NCBI GenBank assembly: GCA_023511295.1
Contig: JAIMBT010000012.1
Location: 53,815 to 117,814, forward strand
Direction of reading: 5' to 3'
DNA: 64,000 bases
Source: Alicyclobacillus sp.
GTDB lineage: Bacteria; Bacillota; Bacilli; Alicyclobacillales; Alicyclobacillaceae
Part shown: positions 43,655 through 52,368 of the stretch, in pieces
Position numbering within the stretch: position 1 is the first letter of the stretch
Layout: each line of letters begins with the position of its first letter
The notes under the pieces: generated by a model
What the model saw: the letters and a program-made list of their open reading frames with translations, nothing else
What the model was told of the DNA's origin: nothing
The model's database searches: none
Position numbers and translations under genes: made by a program

Positions 43655-44610
43655 TGCCCGCACCTGCCGTTACCGCCGCCGCCAAAGCCGGGATAAAGGT
43701 CCTGTCGTATCTTGTGGACACCGACGATCTCAAACGGATCGTCGGTTTTTTGTTGGCGTTCGCGGCAGGCATTCTTGCCTTAGTTGTAATACTTCCGATG
43801 TTGTTTCTGTCCATGCCGCTTGCATCTGGCACGCAAGTAACGCAATACATTCAAGCCAGCGAACAAATCCAAAAATCAAAAGGGGTGATGGTGCCGTGGC
43901 AGGACTTAGCAGCAATTGATGCAGTGCGTTTTCACCAAAATTTCAGTCATACCAGTCCCGCCGAGATCAAGCAACTTGCCGGGCAGTTTTTGCTTGCTCA
44001 CAAACGCAAGGTGACTATGTGTCACGGATCGGGAGCTAACAAACACTGTACCAAAGTTACTAAGACTACCTACACGGTCCGGTCACTACAAGGTGTCATG
44101 GACAAGTTGGAAATGAGCGACAAGCAACAACAGCAGGTACGCAACATGATCCAGTCACTGACGATGCAAACGACTCGCTGGACGGGTGCCAAAGGGTCAG
44201 CAGGTGTCTACAAGTGGATGCCAGTCATCACCCAGGATGCACGGCAGGCGGGTATTAATCCAGCATTAGTGGCAGCCATCATGAGCGTTGAGAGTGGGGG
44301 TAATCCAAGCGCCGTCTCACCCGCTGGGGCTGAAGGCATTATGCAAATGATGCCGGGCACAGCGGCTGATTGGGGGGTCGATGACCCGTTCGACCCGCAA
44401 CAAGAGATCGCAGGAGCAACGCGGATGATTGCGAGTTTGTATCGTCAATACAACGGTGACATTTCGCTCGTCGCGGCAGCTTACAATGCCGGGTCTGGAG
44501 CGGTTGCCGAGTACGGTGGGGTTCCGCCGTATCTAGAAACGGAAGCGTATGTCGGCAAAGTCGAATCCGCCTACCAATACTACCACTCTCACCCAACGGC
44601 GTCCCAGTGA
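43654..44610 (+). CDS. membrane-anchored lytic transglycosylase (VirB1/PrgK type)
   Basis: Opens peptidoglycan for the mating channel. 318 residues: one span (IVGFLLAFAAGILALVVILP), an extracellular linker with two cysteines (MCHGSGANKHC), then an SLT domain with catalytic Glu in MSVESGGNPSAVSPAGAEG, IMQMMPGTAADWGV and AAAYNAGSGAVAEYGG. No CHAP domain, unlike many ICE hydrolases. Overlaps VirB4 by 1 nt. Confidence 0.88.
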   Translation: MPAPAVTAAAKAGIKVLSYLVDTDDLKRIVGFLLAFAAGILALVVILPMLFLSMPLASGTQVTQYIQASEQIQKSKGVMVPWQDLAAIDAVRFHQNFSHTSPAEIKQLAGQFLLAHKRKVTMCHGSGANKHCTKVTKTTYTVRSLQGVMDKLEMSDKQQQQVRNMIQSLTMQTTRWTGAKGSAGVYKWMPVITQDARQAGINPALVAAIMSVESGGNPSAVSPAGAEGIMQMMPGTAADWGVDDPFDPQQEIAGATRMIASLYRQYNGDISLVAAAYNAGSGAVAEYGGVPPYLETEAYVGKVESAYQYYHSHPTASQ

Positions 44611-44642
44611 CGCCGATTTCATTTTCATGGAGGAGATTCACT

Positions 44643-45737
44643 ATGAAGAAAACTACCATCCGCAACGTCGCAATTGCGTCCGGTATTGCCGCGCTTTCGG
44701 TACTTGGCGTCGGCATCGCCAATCCAACAGCGCTCGTACCGACGACACATCAAGTCATCCAGCATCTTGAGCATACCGGCAAGTTGGCGGTGCCGTCTGC
44801 ACACCCGTTGAGTGGGTCTGACAATGACCCGGTGCATAATCACACAGGATTTGTGGAGATTTCGGACAACAAAGTCTACGTTGGGCAACCTATCCTGGCG
44901 ATCTTAGGCACGACATGGCCGACAGCGAGTCTCGACGCGCCGGGGGCTAAGATCAAGGTCGTTAGACCAATCATTTCTCAATGGCAATCACAGAATTATG
45001 CCGAGACCATCACGCAATTTTTGCCATCCCATGACACACCGCAACTCGATAATTATGCTGGTCACTTTGCTGTGGGATACTGGCAATTGATTTATGCCAC
45101 TCCTGGGAAACACGATATCACGGTAAATCTGGGTGGCGGCCACGTACACACTGCGAGTATTACTGTCGTTCCGTTGCCCGCGAAATACCATGACGTGCAA
45201 TATCGCGGTGTGGCCGAGTCCACGACCATGCAGCTTGGTATTGACCCATCAGGCGAACAACCTGCCAATTGGCCGTGGGCATTCGTTGTCAAAGTGTCAA
45301 CTAACCATACCCACTTTAGCCACAGCATTCCGAGGGTTACGCAGCCATGGTCAGTGCCTTTTACGATCCATGCGAACGAGCGGGGCGAGATCGTCGAGAG
45401 GCTGACGACACCCAGTTATCCCAGTAACGGTAGCTTAACATCTCCGGCAGAGACGTTTACTCCGCAGGCAGCGGCTACGCCTAACTATCTCGCTACTTAC
45501 TCTGTGCCAACGCCCGTGACCGAGCATGGTACGACTCCAGTGCGGTTTTGGTCTTATTGGCTGGGGCACTACAACACCGCGCAGTCGTGGACATGGCAGC
45601 CGACACTATATGCGGAGTGGGAGTGGCTGGCGCTGGCTGGGTTATTCGCCTTAATGTCGCTGCTGGGCGGGGTCCACCGTCCGAACAAAGGAGACAAGTC
45701 AAGCCAAACGACCATTGGAGGAAAGGCGGCCCTTTAA
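44643..45737 (+). CDS. exported surface protein of the transfer operon
   Basis: 364 residues. Signal-like N-terminus (NVAIASGIAALSVLGVGIA), His-rich beta-strand regions (SDNDPVHNHTGFVEIS; NLGGGHVHTASITVVPL; STNHTHFSHSI) and a C-terminal span (WLALAGLFALMSLLGGV) with a Lys-rich tail. The repeated HxH pairs might bind metal. Not recognised. Position suggests a mating-surface component. An 8- to 11-bp GC hairpin overlaps its stop (about 45723-45747). Confidence 0.65.
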   Translation: MKKTTIRNVAIASGIAALSVLGVGIANPTALVPTTHQVIQHLEHTGKLAVPSAHPLSGSDNDPVHNHTGFVEISDNKVYVGQPILAILGTTWPTASLDAPGAKIKVVRPIISQWQSQNYAETITQFLPSHDTPQLDNYAGHFAVGYWQLIYATPGKHDITVNLGGGHVHTASITVVPLPAKYHDVQYRGVAESTTMQLGIDPSGEQPANWPWAFVVKVSTNHTHFSHSIPRVTQPWSVPFTIHANERGEIVERLTTPSYPSNGSLTSPAETFTPQAAATPNYLATYSVPTPVTEHGTTPVRFWSYWLGHYNTAQSWTWQPTLYAEWEWLALAGLFALMSLLGGVHRPNKGDKSSQTTIGGKAAL

Positions 45738-45771
45738 GGGTCGCCTTCAAAGTCGGAAGGAGGAAAAAACC

Positions 45772-46203
45772 ATGGTGTCTACTACAACCTGTAAAACTCG
45801 TAAGTACCCCGCGATCATGAGTCCGCAAGACGGAGCCGCATATCTCAGGACATCCCGGTCGTCTTTGTCCCGATGGGCACACGAGGGGCGGAATCCCGCC
45901 CTCGTCAGGCTTGGTGGGCAGTATTGTGTGTCGGCAGATAGGTTGGCCGAGCAGGTATATCCCTACCCCGACCAGGTCATGGCCAGCAAAGATGGACAGG
46001 GATATGTGGATTTGCCCGTACTTCACACGGTATCGGAAGTCGCCGAGGCACTGCACGTGACTGACCTAGTGGTCTACCGGGCAATCCGCGAAGGCCATGT
46101 GTATGCAGTGCAAATTGGCAAGCGTTACCTCATCCCCGATCACCAGATGGGGAATCTGCACGAGTACGTGGGTTATACACAGCTCGCTTCATATGGGAGG
46201 TGA
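45772..46203 (+). CDS. double helix-turn-helix (excisionase-type) protein
   Basis: 143 residues with two MerR/Xis-like HTH units: SPQDGAAYLRTSRSSLSRWA (about 16-35) and LHTVSEVAEALHVTDLVVYR (about 84-103), each followed by a short wing (LVRLGGQYCVSADRL; VQIGKRYLIPD). Such units occur in excisionases and DNA-bending regulators. It could be a transfer-operon regulator or a recombination directionality factor. GGAGGAAAAAACC ribosome site. Confidence 0.7.
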   Translation: MVSTTTCKTRKYPAIMSPQDGAAYLRTSRSSLSRWAHEGRNPALVRLGGQYCVSADRLAEQVYPYPDQVMASKDGQGYVDLPVLHTVSEVAEALHVTDLVVYRAIREGHVYAVQIGKRYLIPDHQMGNLHEYVGYTQLASYGR

Positions 46204-46207
46204 CAGC

Positions 46208-47296
46208 ATGATCTACGCGATCTCTTCGCAGGCAACGGCGGATTCGGTACGAGGAGTACTAGGGGATGCAGACATTGTACAGACCGTCAAGGACTGCCGA
46301 GACTCACTTTCCGAGGCCCAGCGTCTTCCAGTTGACACGATGCTCCTTGACGTGGCAACGATTCACAGCGCGGACGACGTGCTGGCGTACCAAACCACAG
46401 TGCGCCAGTGTCCGCGTATCGTTTTGTTGGCTCCAGATGCTGTGCCAGGCAACAAAACCATAGGGCAACTTGTTAGCTATGGTGTGTACGACATCGTAAC
46501 TGACCTCGATAGATTGCGGCAGGTGATTGATGGACCTGCCGCAACGATTGTTCAGGCAGCGAGGTGGATTATACGCAACAATCATAAGCAGGATCTGGGT
46601 AAGAACGTAAAAATCGTCAAACAACTGCCAAACGTAAGTCGCATCGGAAGACGTGTCGTTTCTGCAATTGCACAGGGTTGCAGGCGGTTAGGTGCTGTTG
46701 CGATGTCATCGGTGATGATTTCCCGTCATAAACAGCAGGATCGTAAGGCCAAGAAGGCTGTTGGTAAAACCAGTGCGAGCCTTAAGCAGGGCATTAACGA
46801 CGAGCCTACACTTTCGGCATTTTCGGAAGAAGATACTACAACTAACAATACTACAGAGTCTATGTGCACTGTTGATGTCGCTGTTCCCGATCCTGTTTCT
46901 TTTGCCGACCATATTTGGGACGAGCCGAAACCAGTGAAGTCAGAGACGCAGTCGGAACCAGCACAACCTAACCCCCAAATGCCTTATACCCATCGACAAT
47001 CTGTCTTGTATCGCCACGTGCTGGGTGCGATTACAGTTGAGTCATGGGCATTAGCCCGCGCCGTTATCCTCCTTGCATGGCGTGCGGCAGTGCTCGGTGT
47101 GCAATTGTTGCCCTACGCACTTGGAGCAGAGGTAGCAGTATTGCTCGGATACCTGCCACACTGGACAGGTATGCCAGCACAAGGTTACTGGTCTATTGCG
47201 CAGGCCGTCGATCCCCGTGTCCCGAGCATGCAGTCCGCATGGCATTACGTTATTCACTTTGCCTCATTCGTCGGACGAGGAGGTGGTAAAGCATGA
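46208..47296 (+). CDS. receiver-like domain fused to membrane C-terminus
   Basis: 362 residues. Residues 1-120 have a CheY-like alternation (DTMLLDVATIHSADDVLAYQ, then CPRIVLLAPDAVPG and SYGVYDIVTDLDRL) with Asp near 48 as possible acceptor. Residues 165-265 are Lys/Thr-rich linker. The C-terminus has one to two spans (VILLAWRAAVLGVQLLPYAL; AEVAVLLGYL). I do not know a named family with this build. GGGAGGTGACAGC ribosome site. Confidence 0.6.
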   Translation: MIYAISSQATADSVRGVLGDADIVQTVKDCRDSLSEAQRLPVDTMLLDVATIHSADDVLAYQTTVRQCPRIVLLAPDAVPGNKTIGQLVSYGVYDIVTDLDRLRQVIDGPAATIVQAARWIIRNNHKQDLGKNVKIVKQLPNVSRIGRRVVSAIAQGCRRLGAVAMSSVMISRHKQQDRKAKKAVGKTSASLKQGINDEPTLSAFSEEDTTTNNTTESMCTVDVAVPDPVSFADHIWDEPKPVKSETQSEPAQPNPQMPYTHRQSVLYRHVLGAITVESWALARAVILLAWRAAVLGVQLLPYALGAEVAVLLGYLPHWTGMPAQGYWSIAQAVDPRVPSMQSAWHYVIHFASFVGRGGGKA

Positions 47297-47466
47297 CACC
47301 GCAGTATCGCAAGTGGTCGCCAGCCCGGTATGTGCGCGGGCTGGCTGACTTGTTAGAGCGCATCTCTGAGGCGATTCGGGCAGTCACAGCGGTGGCGTGG
47401 GTAGTTACCTTGATTGGAGCGATTGGTTTTATTGGGGTCCTGGTCTTTCACGTCATGCATGATTGA
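47293..47466 (+). CDS. small single-span membrane protein (57 aa)
   Basis: Overlaps the receiver-like gene by ATGA. A basic amphipathic head (MTPQYRKWSPARYVRGLADL) leads into a span (WVVTLIGAIGFIGVLVFHV). Probably a partner of the preceding membrane protein. Confidence 0.55.
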   Translation: MTPQYRKWSPARYVRGLADLLERISEAIRAVTAVAWVVTLIGAIGFIGVLVFHVMHD

Positions 47467-47479
47467 AGGGGGTGTTAGA

Positions 47480-48622
47480 GTGGATGAAATGAAGACGATT
47501 GTTGAGGATATGCGCACTATAGAGGTGGAATTAGGTATATCAGGGTCACAAATCAAAAAGATAGCTCCTACAAATCAATATTCTGCGCGATTGAGGACAA
47601 AACGGGGCGCGAAACTGTGGTCTAGAATGATCGCGTTGGATGTATCTCTTCAGCGTACTCTCGCAACATCGCCGATGTATAGCGGTCCAGCGGCACGGCT
47701 TCTGGCACAGGCGAGAGTAGACAAGGTGATGCAGGTATTTACGGATTTTGACTTCGAATCACAAATGGCTGAATACACCTCCAAACATGGTTTGAATCCG
47801 GTCATCTATGAGAATTTGATCGCGCGTACTCGATTGCTTATCCTGACCGGTTTGGCATTACCATCCTATATGCTTTCGCCCACGGAACTGGCGACATACC
47901 GGAACTCAATACCGACATTAGCTTATGCACACCAATTACACGCATTTACGCACGAGGTCAAACAAGATTTAGTGGTACTGCAAGATATGTATCACACGCT
48001 TCCTACTCCTTTGGACGTACAACAAGGATTCCAAGACCTGTGGGTGCGCATGTCGTCCAACTTGGAGACTGTACTTAACTGGCAGATTGGCACAGACAGC
48101 GGGCGCCCACTTGCGACCTTGGAGTCCATCAAAGCGCAAATTACTGCAATGCACCACACGAACGTCCCCTATCTGTGGGCTGATGTTCTGAAGGCCAAGG
48201 GACATATAGACATCAAAGTAGTGGACGGGCCTCGGGATGGGTCAATTGACGTTGATTCTGTTAATCCGACAGAGGGAGACCAACGCTATCTATCACAGGT
48301 AAAAGCTTGGCGTAATCCGCCAATTGGGGCGGAAATAGTGCGCCAGCATGCTCAAACGTGCAGAACCTATCGGGCACGGGGTTACTTTGTAACGACACAT
48401 CGGTATGCCAAAAATGCAGAGTTAGGTCAATATCCCCTCGTGAACAATGGCACAGACGAACGCATCAAAATTGCAGACGTGGAACTGGTCGACTTGGATG
48501 CGCTGACGTGCTACGTAATGCAATACAAAATTGGAGTCACTGGTGCTGATCGAATTGACGCCTCTTATTGGGCTGATATGCAGATTCCCCATAGTAGGAA
48601 AAACCGGGAGCAGGGAAGGTGA
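47480..48622 (+). CDS. Mrr-like (type IV restriction) endonuclease with unknown N-terminal domain
   Basis: 380 residues. The C-terminal third reads as an Mrr catalytic fold: Asp in DGSIDVDSVNPTEGDQ, then RYLSQVKAWRNPPIGAEIVR (Q-x-K variant) and YRARGYFVTTHRYAKNAELG, with VELVDLDALTCYVM at the end. Mrr enzymes cut modified foreign DNA. The N-terminal 230 residues are helical and unknown to me. GTG at 47480 lies 5 nt after AAGGGGGTG. It heads a nuclease-related trio with the zinc-ribbon and NERD genes. Confidence 0.7.
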   Translation: MDEMKTIVEDMRTIEVELGISGSQIKKIAPTNQYSARLRTKRGAKLWSRMIALDVSLQRTLATSPMYSGPAARLLAQARVDKVMQVFTDFDFESQMAEYTSKHGLNPVIYENLIARTRLLILTGLALPSYMLSPTELATYRNSIPTLAYAHQLHAFTHEVKQDLVVLQDMYHTLPTPLDVQQGFQDLWVRMSSNLETVLNWQIGTDSGRPLATLESIKAQITAMHHTNVPYLWADVLKAKGHIDIKVVDGPRDGSIDVDSVNPTEGDQRYLSQVKAWRNPPIGAEIVRQHAQTCRTYRARGYFVTTHRYAKNAELGQYPLVNNGTDERIKIADVELVDLDALTCYVMQYKIGVTGADRIDASYWADMQIPHSRKNREQGR

Positions 48623-48626
48623 TCAC

Positions 48627-48842
48627 GTGTTTGTTATCAGATGCACAATGTGTGGACGAGAGCAGGAATGGAAAACCGGTTCTCAGGTCGGTCGTATGGA
48701 AATTGAAATGAGCGGAAGTGTTGTCATCTGTGCCTGTGGCCATGGAGTTGCGGAAGACGCGGGACATGATGCATTGCGTGAATTTCACGTGCCAACAGGG
48801 GTTGTCACGAGAGAAAAGGATCGGGGGAAGGACAATGGATAA
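48627..48842 (+). CDS. small zinc-ribbon protein
   Basis: 71 residues with two Cys pairs (CTMCGREQEW and VVICACGHGV) that fit one zinc ribbon, then an acidic and basic tail. GTG start after GGAAGGTGATC, 4 nt after the Mrr-like gene. It overlaps the NERD gene by 8 nt, so the three are co-expressed. Confidence 0.6.
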   Translation: MFVIRCTMCGREQEWKTGSQVGRMEIEMSGSVVICACGHGVAEDAGHDALREFHVPTGVVTREKDRGKDNG

Positions 48843-49533
48843 CACGCAGCAATCAATGCTACATTCGTACCAAGCCGCCGTTGTCCAGCAAAACATCGAA
48901 TTTTTGCTGTTTGGGGTATTGCTGTTGGCCACTTTGGTAATTCTCGCCAAGTACCGTCCGTCACGCGGTAAGCCGCGTAGGAAGGCCCGGACGGGCAGAA
49001 TACCTGTTGATAACAACTACGGTGATGCGGGAGAACGCATGGTGCAGCACCAACTACAATTTCTTGGTCCAGAGTACGTGGTGATGAACGACGTACTTTT
49101 GGCCGGTGGTGGACAACGGCAGCAAATCGACCATTTGGTGGTTGGGCCAACAGGAATATTCCATGTAGAAACCAAGCACTGGTCCGGTGCAGTGCTTTTT
49201 GATGGTGTCGGAATGCAACATATCAAGAACGGAGTCCTAACAGACGATTCCGATCCCACGGTGCAAATGGACAGGCATGATTACGTCGTCCGGTCCGTAC
49301 TCGCGGAGTATGATATTCATGCGGATGTTATGGGGATCATCTGCTTTACGCATCCTCGCTGTCAGTTAGTCGGGGCAAGTCCTCGCTATGCTACTATAAA
49401 GCTAGATAGACTGTTCGGAATGATTCAGGCCAACCGGCCTAGTCGGTCGCTAAAGCCAACTGAAGTGCAACGGATTGCCGCTATTTTGGAACGACATAGC
49501 CAGCCCACACCTGTCGGTTACGGGCAGCGCTGA
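48835..49533 (+). CDS. membrane-anchored NERD-domain protein
   Basis: 232 residues. One N-terminal span (FLLFGVLLLATLVILA), then a nuclease-related domain: GDAGERMVQHQLQFLG, QQIDHLVVGPTGIFHVETKH (Asp and ExK of the PD-(D/E)xK core), and MGIICFTHPRC. NERD proteins often accompany helicases or kinases; here no such domain follows. Tethering at the membrane near a mating pore is suggestive of acting on incoming DNA. Confidence 0.8.
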   Translation: MDNTQQSMLHSYQAAVVQQNIEFLLFGVLLLATLVILAKYRPSRGKPRRKARTGRIPVDNNYGDAGERMVQHQLQFLGPEYVVMNDVLLAGGGQRQQIDHLVVGPTGIFHVETKHWSGAVLFDGVGMQHIKNGVLTDDSDPTVQMDRHDYVVRSVLAEYDIHADVMGIICFTHPRCQLVGASPRYATIKLDRLFGMIQANRPSRSLKPTEVQRIAAILERHSQPTPVGYGQR

Positions 49534-49555
49534 AGCAGATGGGGGTTGAATAATT

Positions 49556-49759
49556 ATGGTCGTGTCTACGCGTTCGGGGAAGAAGGGTCAGTATACGGAT
49601 GTACTTTTGCAACGTCTTGGCATGGGACAACCTCTAACAGAGTACGAACGCAAGAAGATTAAGCAGGAAAGGGAGGAATTCATAGGAGCATTAAGGTCTG
49701 ACTCCTCGTGCACCACGTGCCATTGCTGTTATTTTTGCTGTTGTCGGTGCGGGTGCTAA
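49556..49759 (+). CDS. small protein with cysteine-packed C-terminus
   Basis: 67 residues: a basic head with LTEYERKKIKQEREEFIG, then CTTCHCCYFCCCRCGC, nine cysteines in sixteen residues. Metal binding is possible, yet the cysteine run could be a reading-frame accident. Ribosome site GGGGG is moderate. Confidence 0.4.
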   Translation: MVVSTRSGKKGQYTDVLLQRLGMGQPLTEYERKKIKQEREEFIGALRSDSSCTTCHCCYFCCCRCGC

Positions 49760-49901
49760 TCGAGAGGCTGCGATGTTACGCATTTTTTTCGGGACGAGCT
49801 GAGCTGTTGCAGCGGAACCGCTCTGATGGGTAAAAACCTAGGGCGGTTATGTGCGTTGTACGGAAAGAATCAGTGGTAACGATGGATCGGAGGGAAATGC
49901 T

Positions 49902-50063
49902 ATGACTGTATATGGACGGCGGCCAAGTAAGACCACGTTGAGAATATTTAGAGGCGTGATCGAGGAGATGAAAGCGGACCCGCTTAATCGCAAGGCGGCG
50001 GAGGGTATGAAGCATCCGCCGAAGCCAGAGATGACAGCAACCACTCTCGTTACGACGCATTAA
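49902..50063 (+). CDS. small basic protein (53 aa)
   Basis: Begins MTVYGRRPSKTTLRIFRGVI after GGAGGGAAATGCT. Pro/Lys-rich second half. No family recognised; isolated between two short gaps. Confidence 0.45.
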   Translation: MTVYGRRPSKTTLRIFRGVIEEMKADPLNRKAAEGMKHPPKPEMTATTLVTTH

Positions 50064-50154
50064 ATAATGGGTAACCATTCTCCGGAGTCCGTAAGAACAA
50101 TGTCAGTATCTGCATAGTGGCGAATTGTGACGAGTTTACGAAGGCGCAACGATC

Positions 50155-50397
50155 TTGGCTAACGCCGTGGAACGCGAGCAGCAACGGGAGGAACTGAATT
50201 CGCGATGGAACACTGGCGAGTGGATCATGAAGGAGCTGGCGCGCTGGCACGTTCTGAAGGCGGAGTTCCTCGGCAAGGAATTCCTGAGAGCGCCATCAGC
50301 GCCGCAGGGACTTGGTGAGGTCCTCCACGTACTGAACATCCCTCTCCCTGCGAAGGCAATCCATCTGCGTCAGACGTCGCCCGGCGCGATCATTTAG
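50155..50397 (+). CDS. small protein (80 aa)
   Basis: TTG-started frame with AAGG upstream: MANAVEREQQREELNSRWNT, helical with several Trp and Leu. A terminator follows. The opposite strand is also open, so the strand choice rests on the ribosome site and terminator. Confidence 0.4.
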   Translation: MANAVEREQQREELNSRWNTGEWIMKELARWHVLKAEFLGKEFLRAPSAPQGLGEVLHVLNIPLPAKAIHLRQTSPGAII

Positions 50398-50415
50398 CAC
50401 GAACCAGCATCCCGA

Positions 50416-50439
50416 AGCCCCAACGCGCTTGGGGCTCTT
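50416..50439 (+). terminator. intrinsic terminator
   Basis: Eight-bp AGCCCCAA/TTGGGGCT stem, CGCGC loop, then CTTT. Confidence 0.7.
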
Positions 50440-50715
50440 TGCGTTGTAGGGCAAACTGCCCCCTACAATCCCTTGCGGGGGCATAGTGGGCTGTCAAAGA
50501 TGAGCTGAAAATACCCGGCATGGGCCCGTTCTAAACCGTGTCGCCAACCTGAGGTGCGCTCCAAGCGTCTTCACGATTATGGCGAAAATGGTATCTTCGA
50601 GGAAGTATTGTGCGAAGGCAATGGTCGTTGCGTATAAATATTTCTCCTGTACTGCATCGCCAGTGTCCCCCTATGCCGGTACTCTGTGCATATACACTGG
50701 CAGGAGGGGATGAGG
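50440..50715. other. stretch without a supported gene
   Basis: About 275 bp. A second GC-rich inverted pair (GCCCCC near 50460 with GGGGGC near 50475) follows the terminator; no coding frame with a ribosome site. Confidence 0.5.
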
Positions 50716-50931
50716 ATGTTAAACGTCGTATCAGCCGCGCTCACGATTGCGCGGTGCATGAATGGATTGACCATTCCGGAGGTTGCCAAGCTTGCTGGGG
50801 TTTCACCGGACGATGTGTTTGACGCGGAGAACTTTTTAGAAGACGCACCGATGGTTGGCGTATGGCGAATCGCCAACGTGCTGGGCGTAGATCTCGATTG
50901 GATTCAGGACAGGTGTGGCCCGCTGCAGTGA
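50716..50931 (+). CDS. small XRE-type HTH protein
   Basis: 71 residues with a Cro/C1-like helix-turn-helix: LTIPEVAKLAGVSPDDVFDA, then VGVWRIANVLGVDLDWI. ATG at 50716 after GGAGGGGATGAGG. Placed just upstream of the EcoRII-type operon, it could act as its controller protein. That is inference. Confidence 0.6.
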   Translation: MLNVVSAALTIARCMNGLTIPEVAKLAGVSPDDVFDAENFLEDAPMVGVWRIANVLGVDLDWIQDRCGPLQ

Positions 50932-50944
50932 ACAAGCCTGGGAG

Positions 50945-50974
50945 ACAAGCGAACCGACATCGGGCGCTTGTTTA
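50945..50974 (+). terminator. terminator of the XRE gene
   Basis: ACAAGCG/CGCTTGT stem, 13-nt loop, then TTTA. Confidence 0.55.
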
Positions 50975-50999
50975 GCCTCAAATCTTTCCCACCGGGCCG

Positions 51000-51060
51000 T
51001 TTGAAATATGCTTCAAACCAACACATCACCTTTACGAATGTATGTTCTTGTTGGTATAAT
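51000..51060 (+). promoter_or_regulatory. promoter and inverted repeat of the R-M operon
   Basis: TATAAT at 51055-51060 with a weak TTACGA 17 nt before. TTTGAA-N6-TTCAAA (51000-51017) upstream is a candidate operator, perhaps for the methylase's own N-terminal HTH, as known for M.SsoII-type enzymes. Confidence 0.5.
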
Positions 51061-51094
51061 GTCAAAAACAGTCCCAGAGAAGGTATGATACATA

Positions 51095-52363
51095 ATGAAA
51101 ACTGTCAGGATAACGGAATTTGCTAGACTCAGAGAAGCTGCAGGGCTATCTATCCGTGAGACAGCCGAGTTTCTTGGTGTCAGCGAGCGTACAGTGTATC
51201 GATGGGACAATGGAGAAACAGAACCGGACGTTTCTAGGCTGACCGAAATGCGCATTATGGCCGGTGTACCTTATCAACGCCAACAAAATGGACAGGCTCT
51301 TTTTCGATTCATCGACTTGTTCGCGGGGATTGGGGGCTTGCGCCGAGGATTTGAAGCTATTGGTGGTCAATGTGTTTTTACAAGTGAGTGGGACGATGCT
51401 TGCAGGAAAACCTACCAAGCAAACTTCGTATGCGATCACGCGGTGGTTGGAGACATCCGTGAAGTGGACGTAGATCAGGACATCCCGGAATACGACGTGC
51501 TTTTGGCAGGTTTTCCTTGCCAGCCCTTTTCGATTTCTGGCGTAAGCAAGAGAAACTCACTCGGTATGCCTCACGGTTTTCATTGTGACACACAGGGAAC
51601 GCTGTTTTTTGATGTAGCGCGTATCATCGAACATACGCGACCAAAGGCTTTCCTGCTTGAAAACGTGAAGAACCTCACGAGCCATGACAAAGGTCGTACG
51701 TTCCAAATAATTATGCGTACGTTGGAGGATGAACTTGGATACAAGGTTAAATACATGGTCATTGACGGACGCGGTTGGGTACCACAGCACAGGGAGCGTA
51801 TCTACATTGTCGGTTTCCGGGGGGATGTAGGTTTCTCATTCGAAAACTTTAAGGCGAAGCCGGCTGATGAGGGGCCACGATTGAGCAGTATCCTTCATCC
51901 GGAGGACGGGTCAGAACCCGCTGAAGAACCATATACTTACGGAGACTTGGGGAAGGTAGCAGACAAGTATACCCTGAGCGATAAACTTTGGAACTACCTG
52001 CAAGCATACGCAGAGAAACACCGCGCCAAAGGGAATGGCTTTGGGTACGGGTTGTTCGGCCCGGACGACGTCGCTCGCACACTGTCTGCCCGTTATTACA
52101 AGGACGGATCTGAGATATTGATTGCACAGGAAGGCAAGAACCCGCGCCGTCTGACACCTCGTGAGTGTGCAAGACTAATGGGGTTTGACATGCCTGGAAG
52201 GGAACCGATGCGCATTCCTGTTTCCGATACGCAAGCGTACAAGCAGTTCGGAAACTCGGTTGTCGTTCCGGTTGTTGAGGCCGTTGCGAGACATATGCTT
52301 CCTGGCATCCTGAAATCCATGAGGCAGCCGGAAATCAATGAGCAGATAGCCCTGCCGGTCTGA
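51095..52363 (+). CDS. C5-cytosine DNA methyltransferase, EcoRII/Dcm-SsoII type
   Basis: 422 residues. An XRE HTH (LREAAGLSIRETAEFLGVSE, 11-30) precedes the methylase. Motif I FIDLFAGIGGLRRGF, motif IV AGFPCQPFSISG (catalytic Cys), motif VI FLLENVKNL, motif VIII PQHRERIYIVGF, motif X YKQFGNSVVVPVV. The fused HTH is typical of M.SsoII relatives that repress their own operon. With the EcoRII-type nuclease next door, the target is probably CCWGG or CCNGG (inner C methylated). First gene of the operon. Confidence 0.93.
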   Translation: MKTVRITEFARLREAAGLSIRETAEFLGVSERTVYRWDNGETEPDVSRLTEMRIMAGVPYQRQQNGQALFRFIDLFAGIGGLRRGFEAIGGQCVFTSEWDDACRKTYQANFVCDHAVVGDIREVDVDQDIPEYDVLLAGFPCQPFSISGVSKRNSLGMPHGFHCDTQGTLFFDVARIIEHTRPKAFLLENVKNLTSHDKGRTFQIIMRTLEDELGYKVKYMVIDGRGWVPQHRERIYIVGFRGDVGFSFENFKAKPADEGPRLSSILHPEDGSEPAEEPYTYGDLGKVADKYTLSDKLWNYLQAYAEKHRAKGNGFGYGLFGPDDVARTLSARYYKDGSEILIAQEGKNPRRLTPRECARLMGFDMPGREPMRIPVSDTQAYKQFGNSVVVPVVEAVARHMLPGILKSMRQPEINEQIALPV

Positions 52364-52368
52364 TTGCC

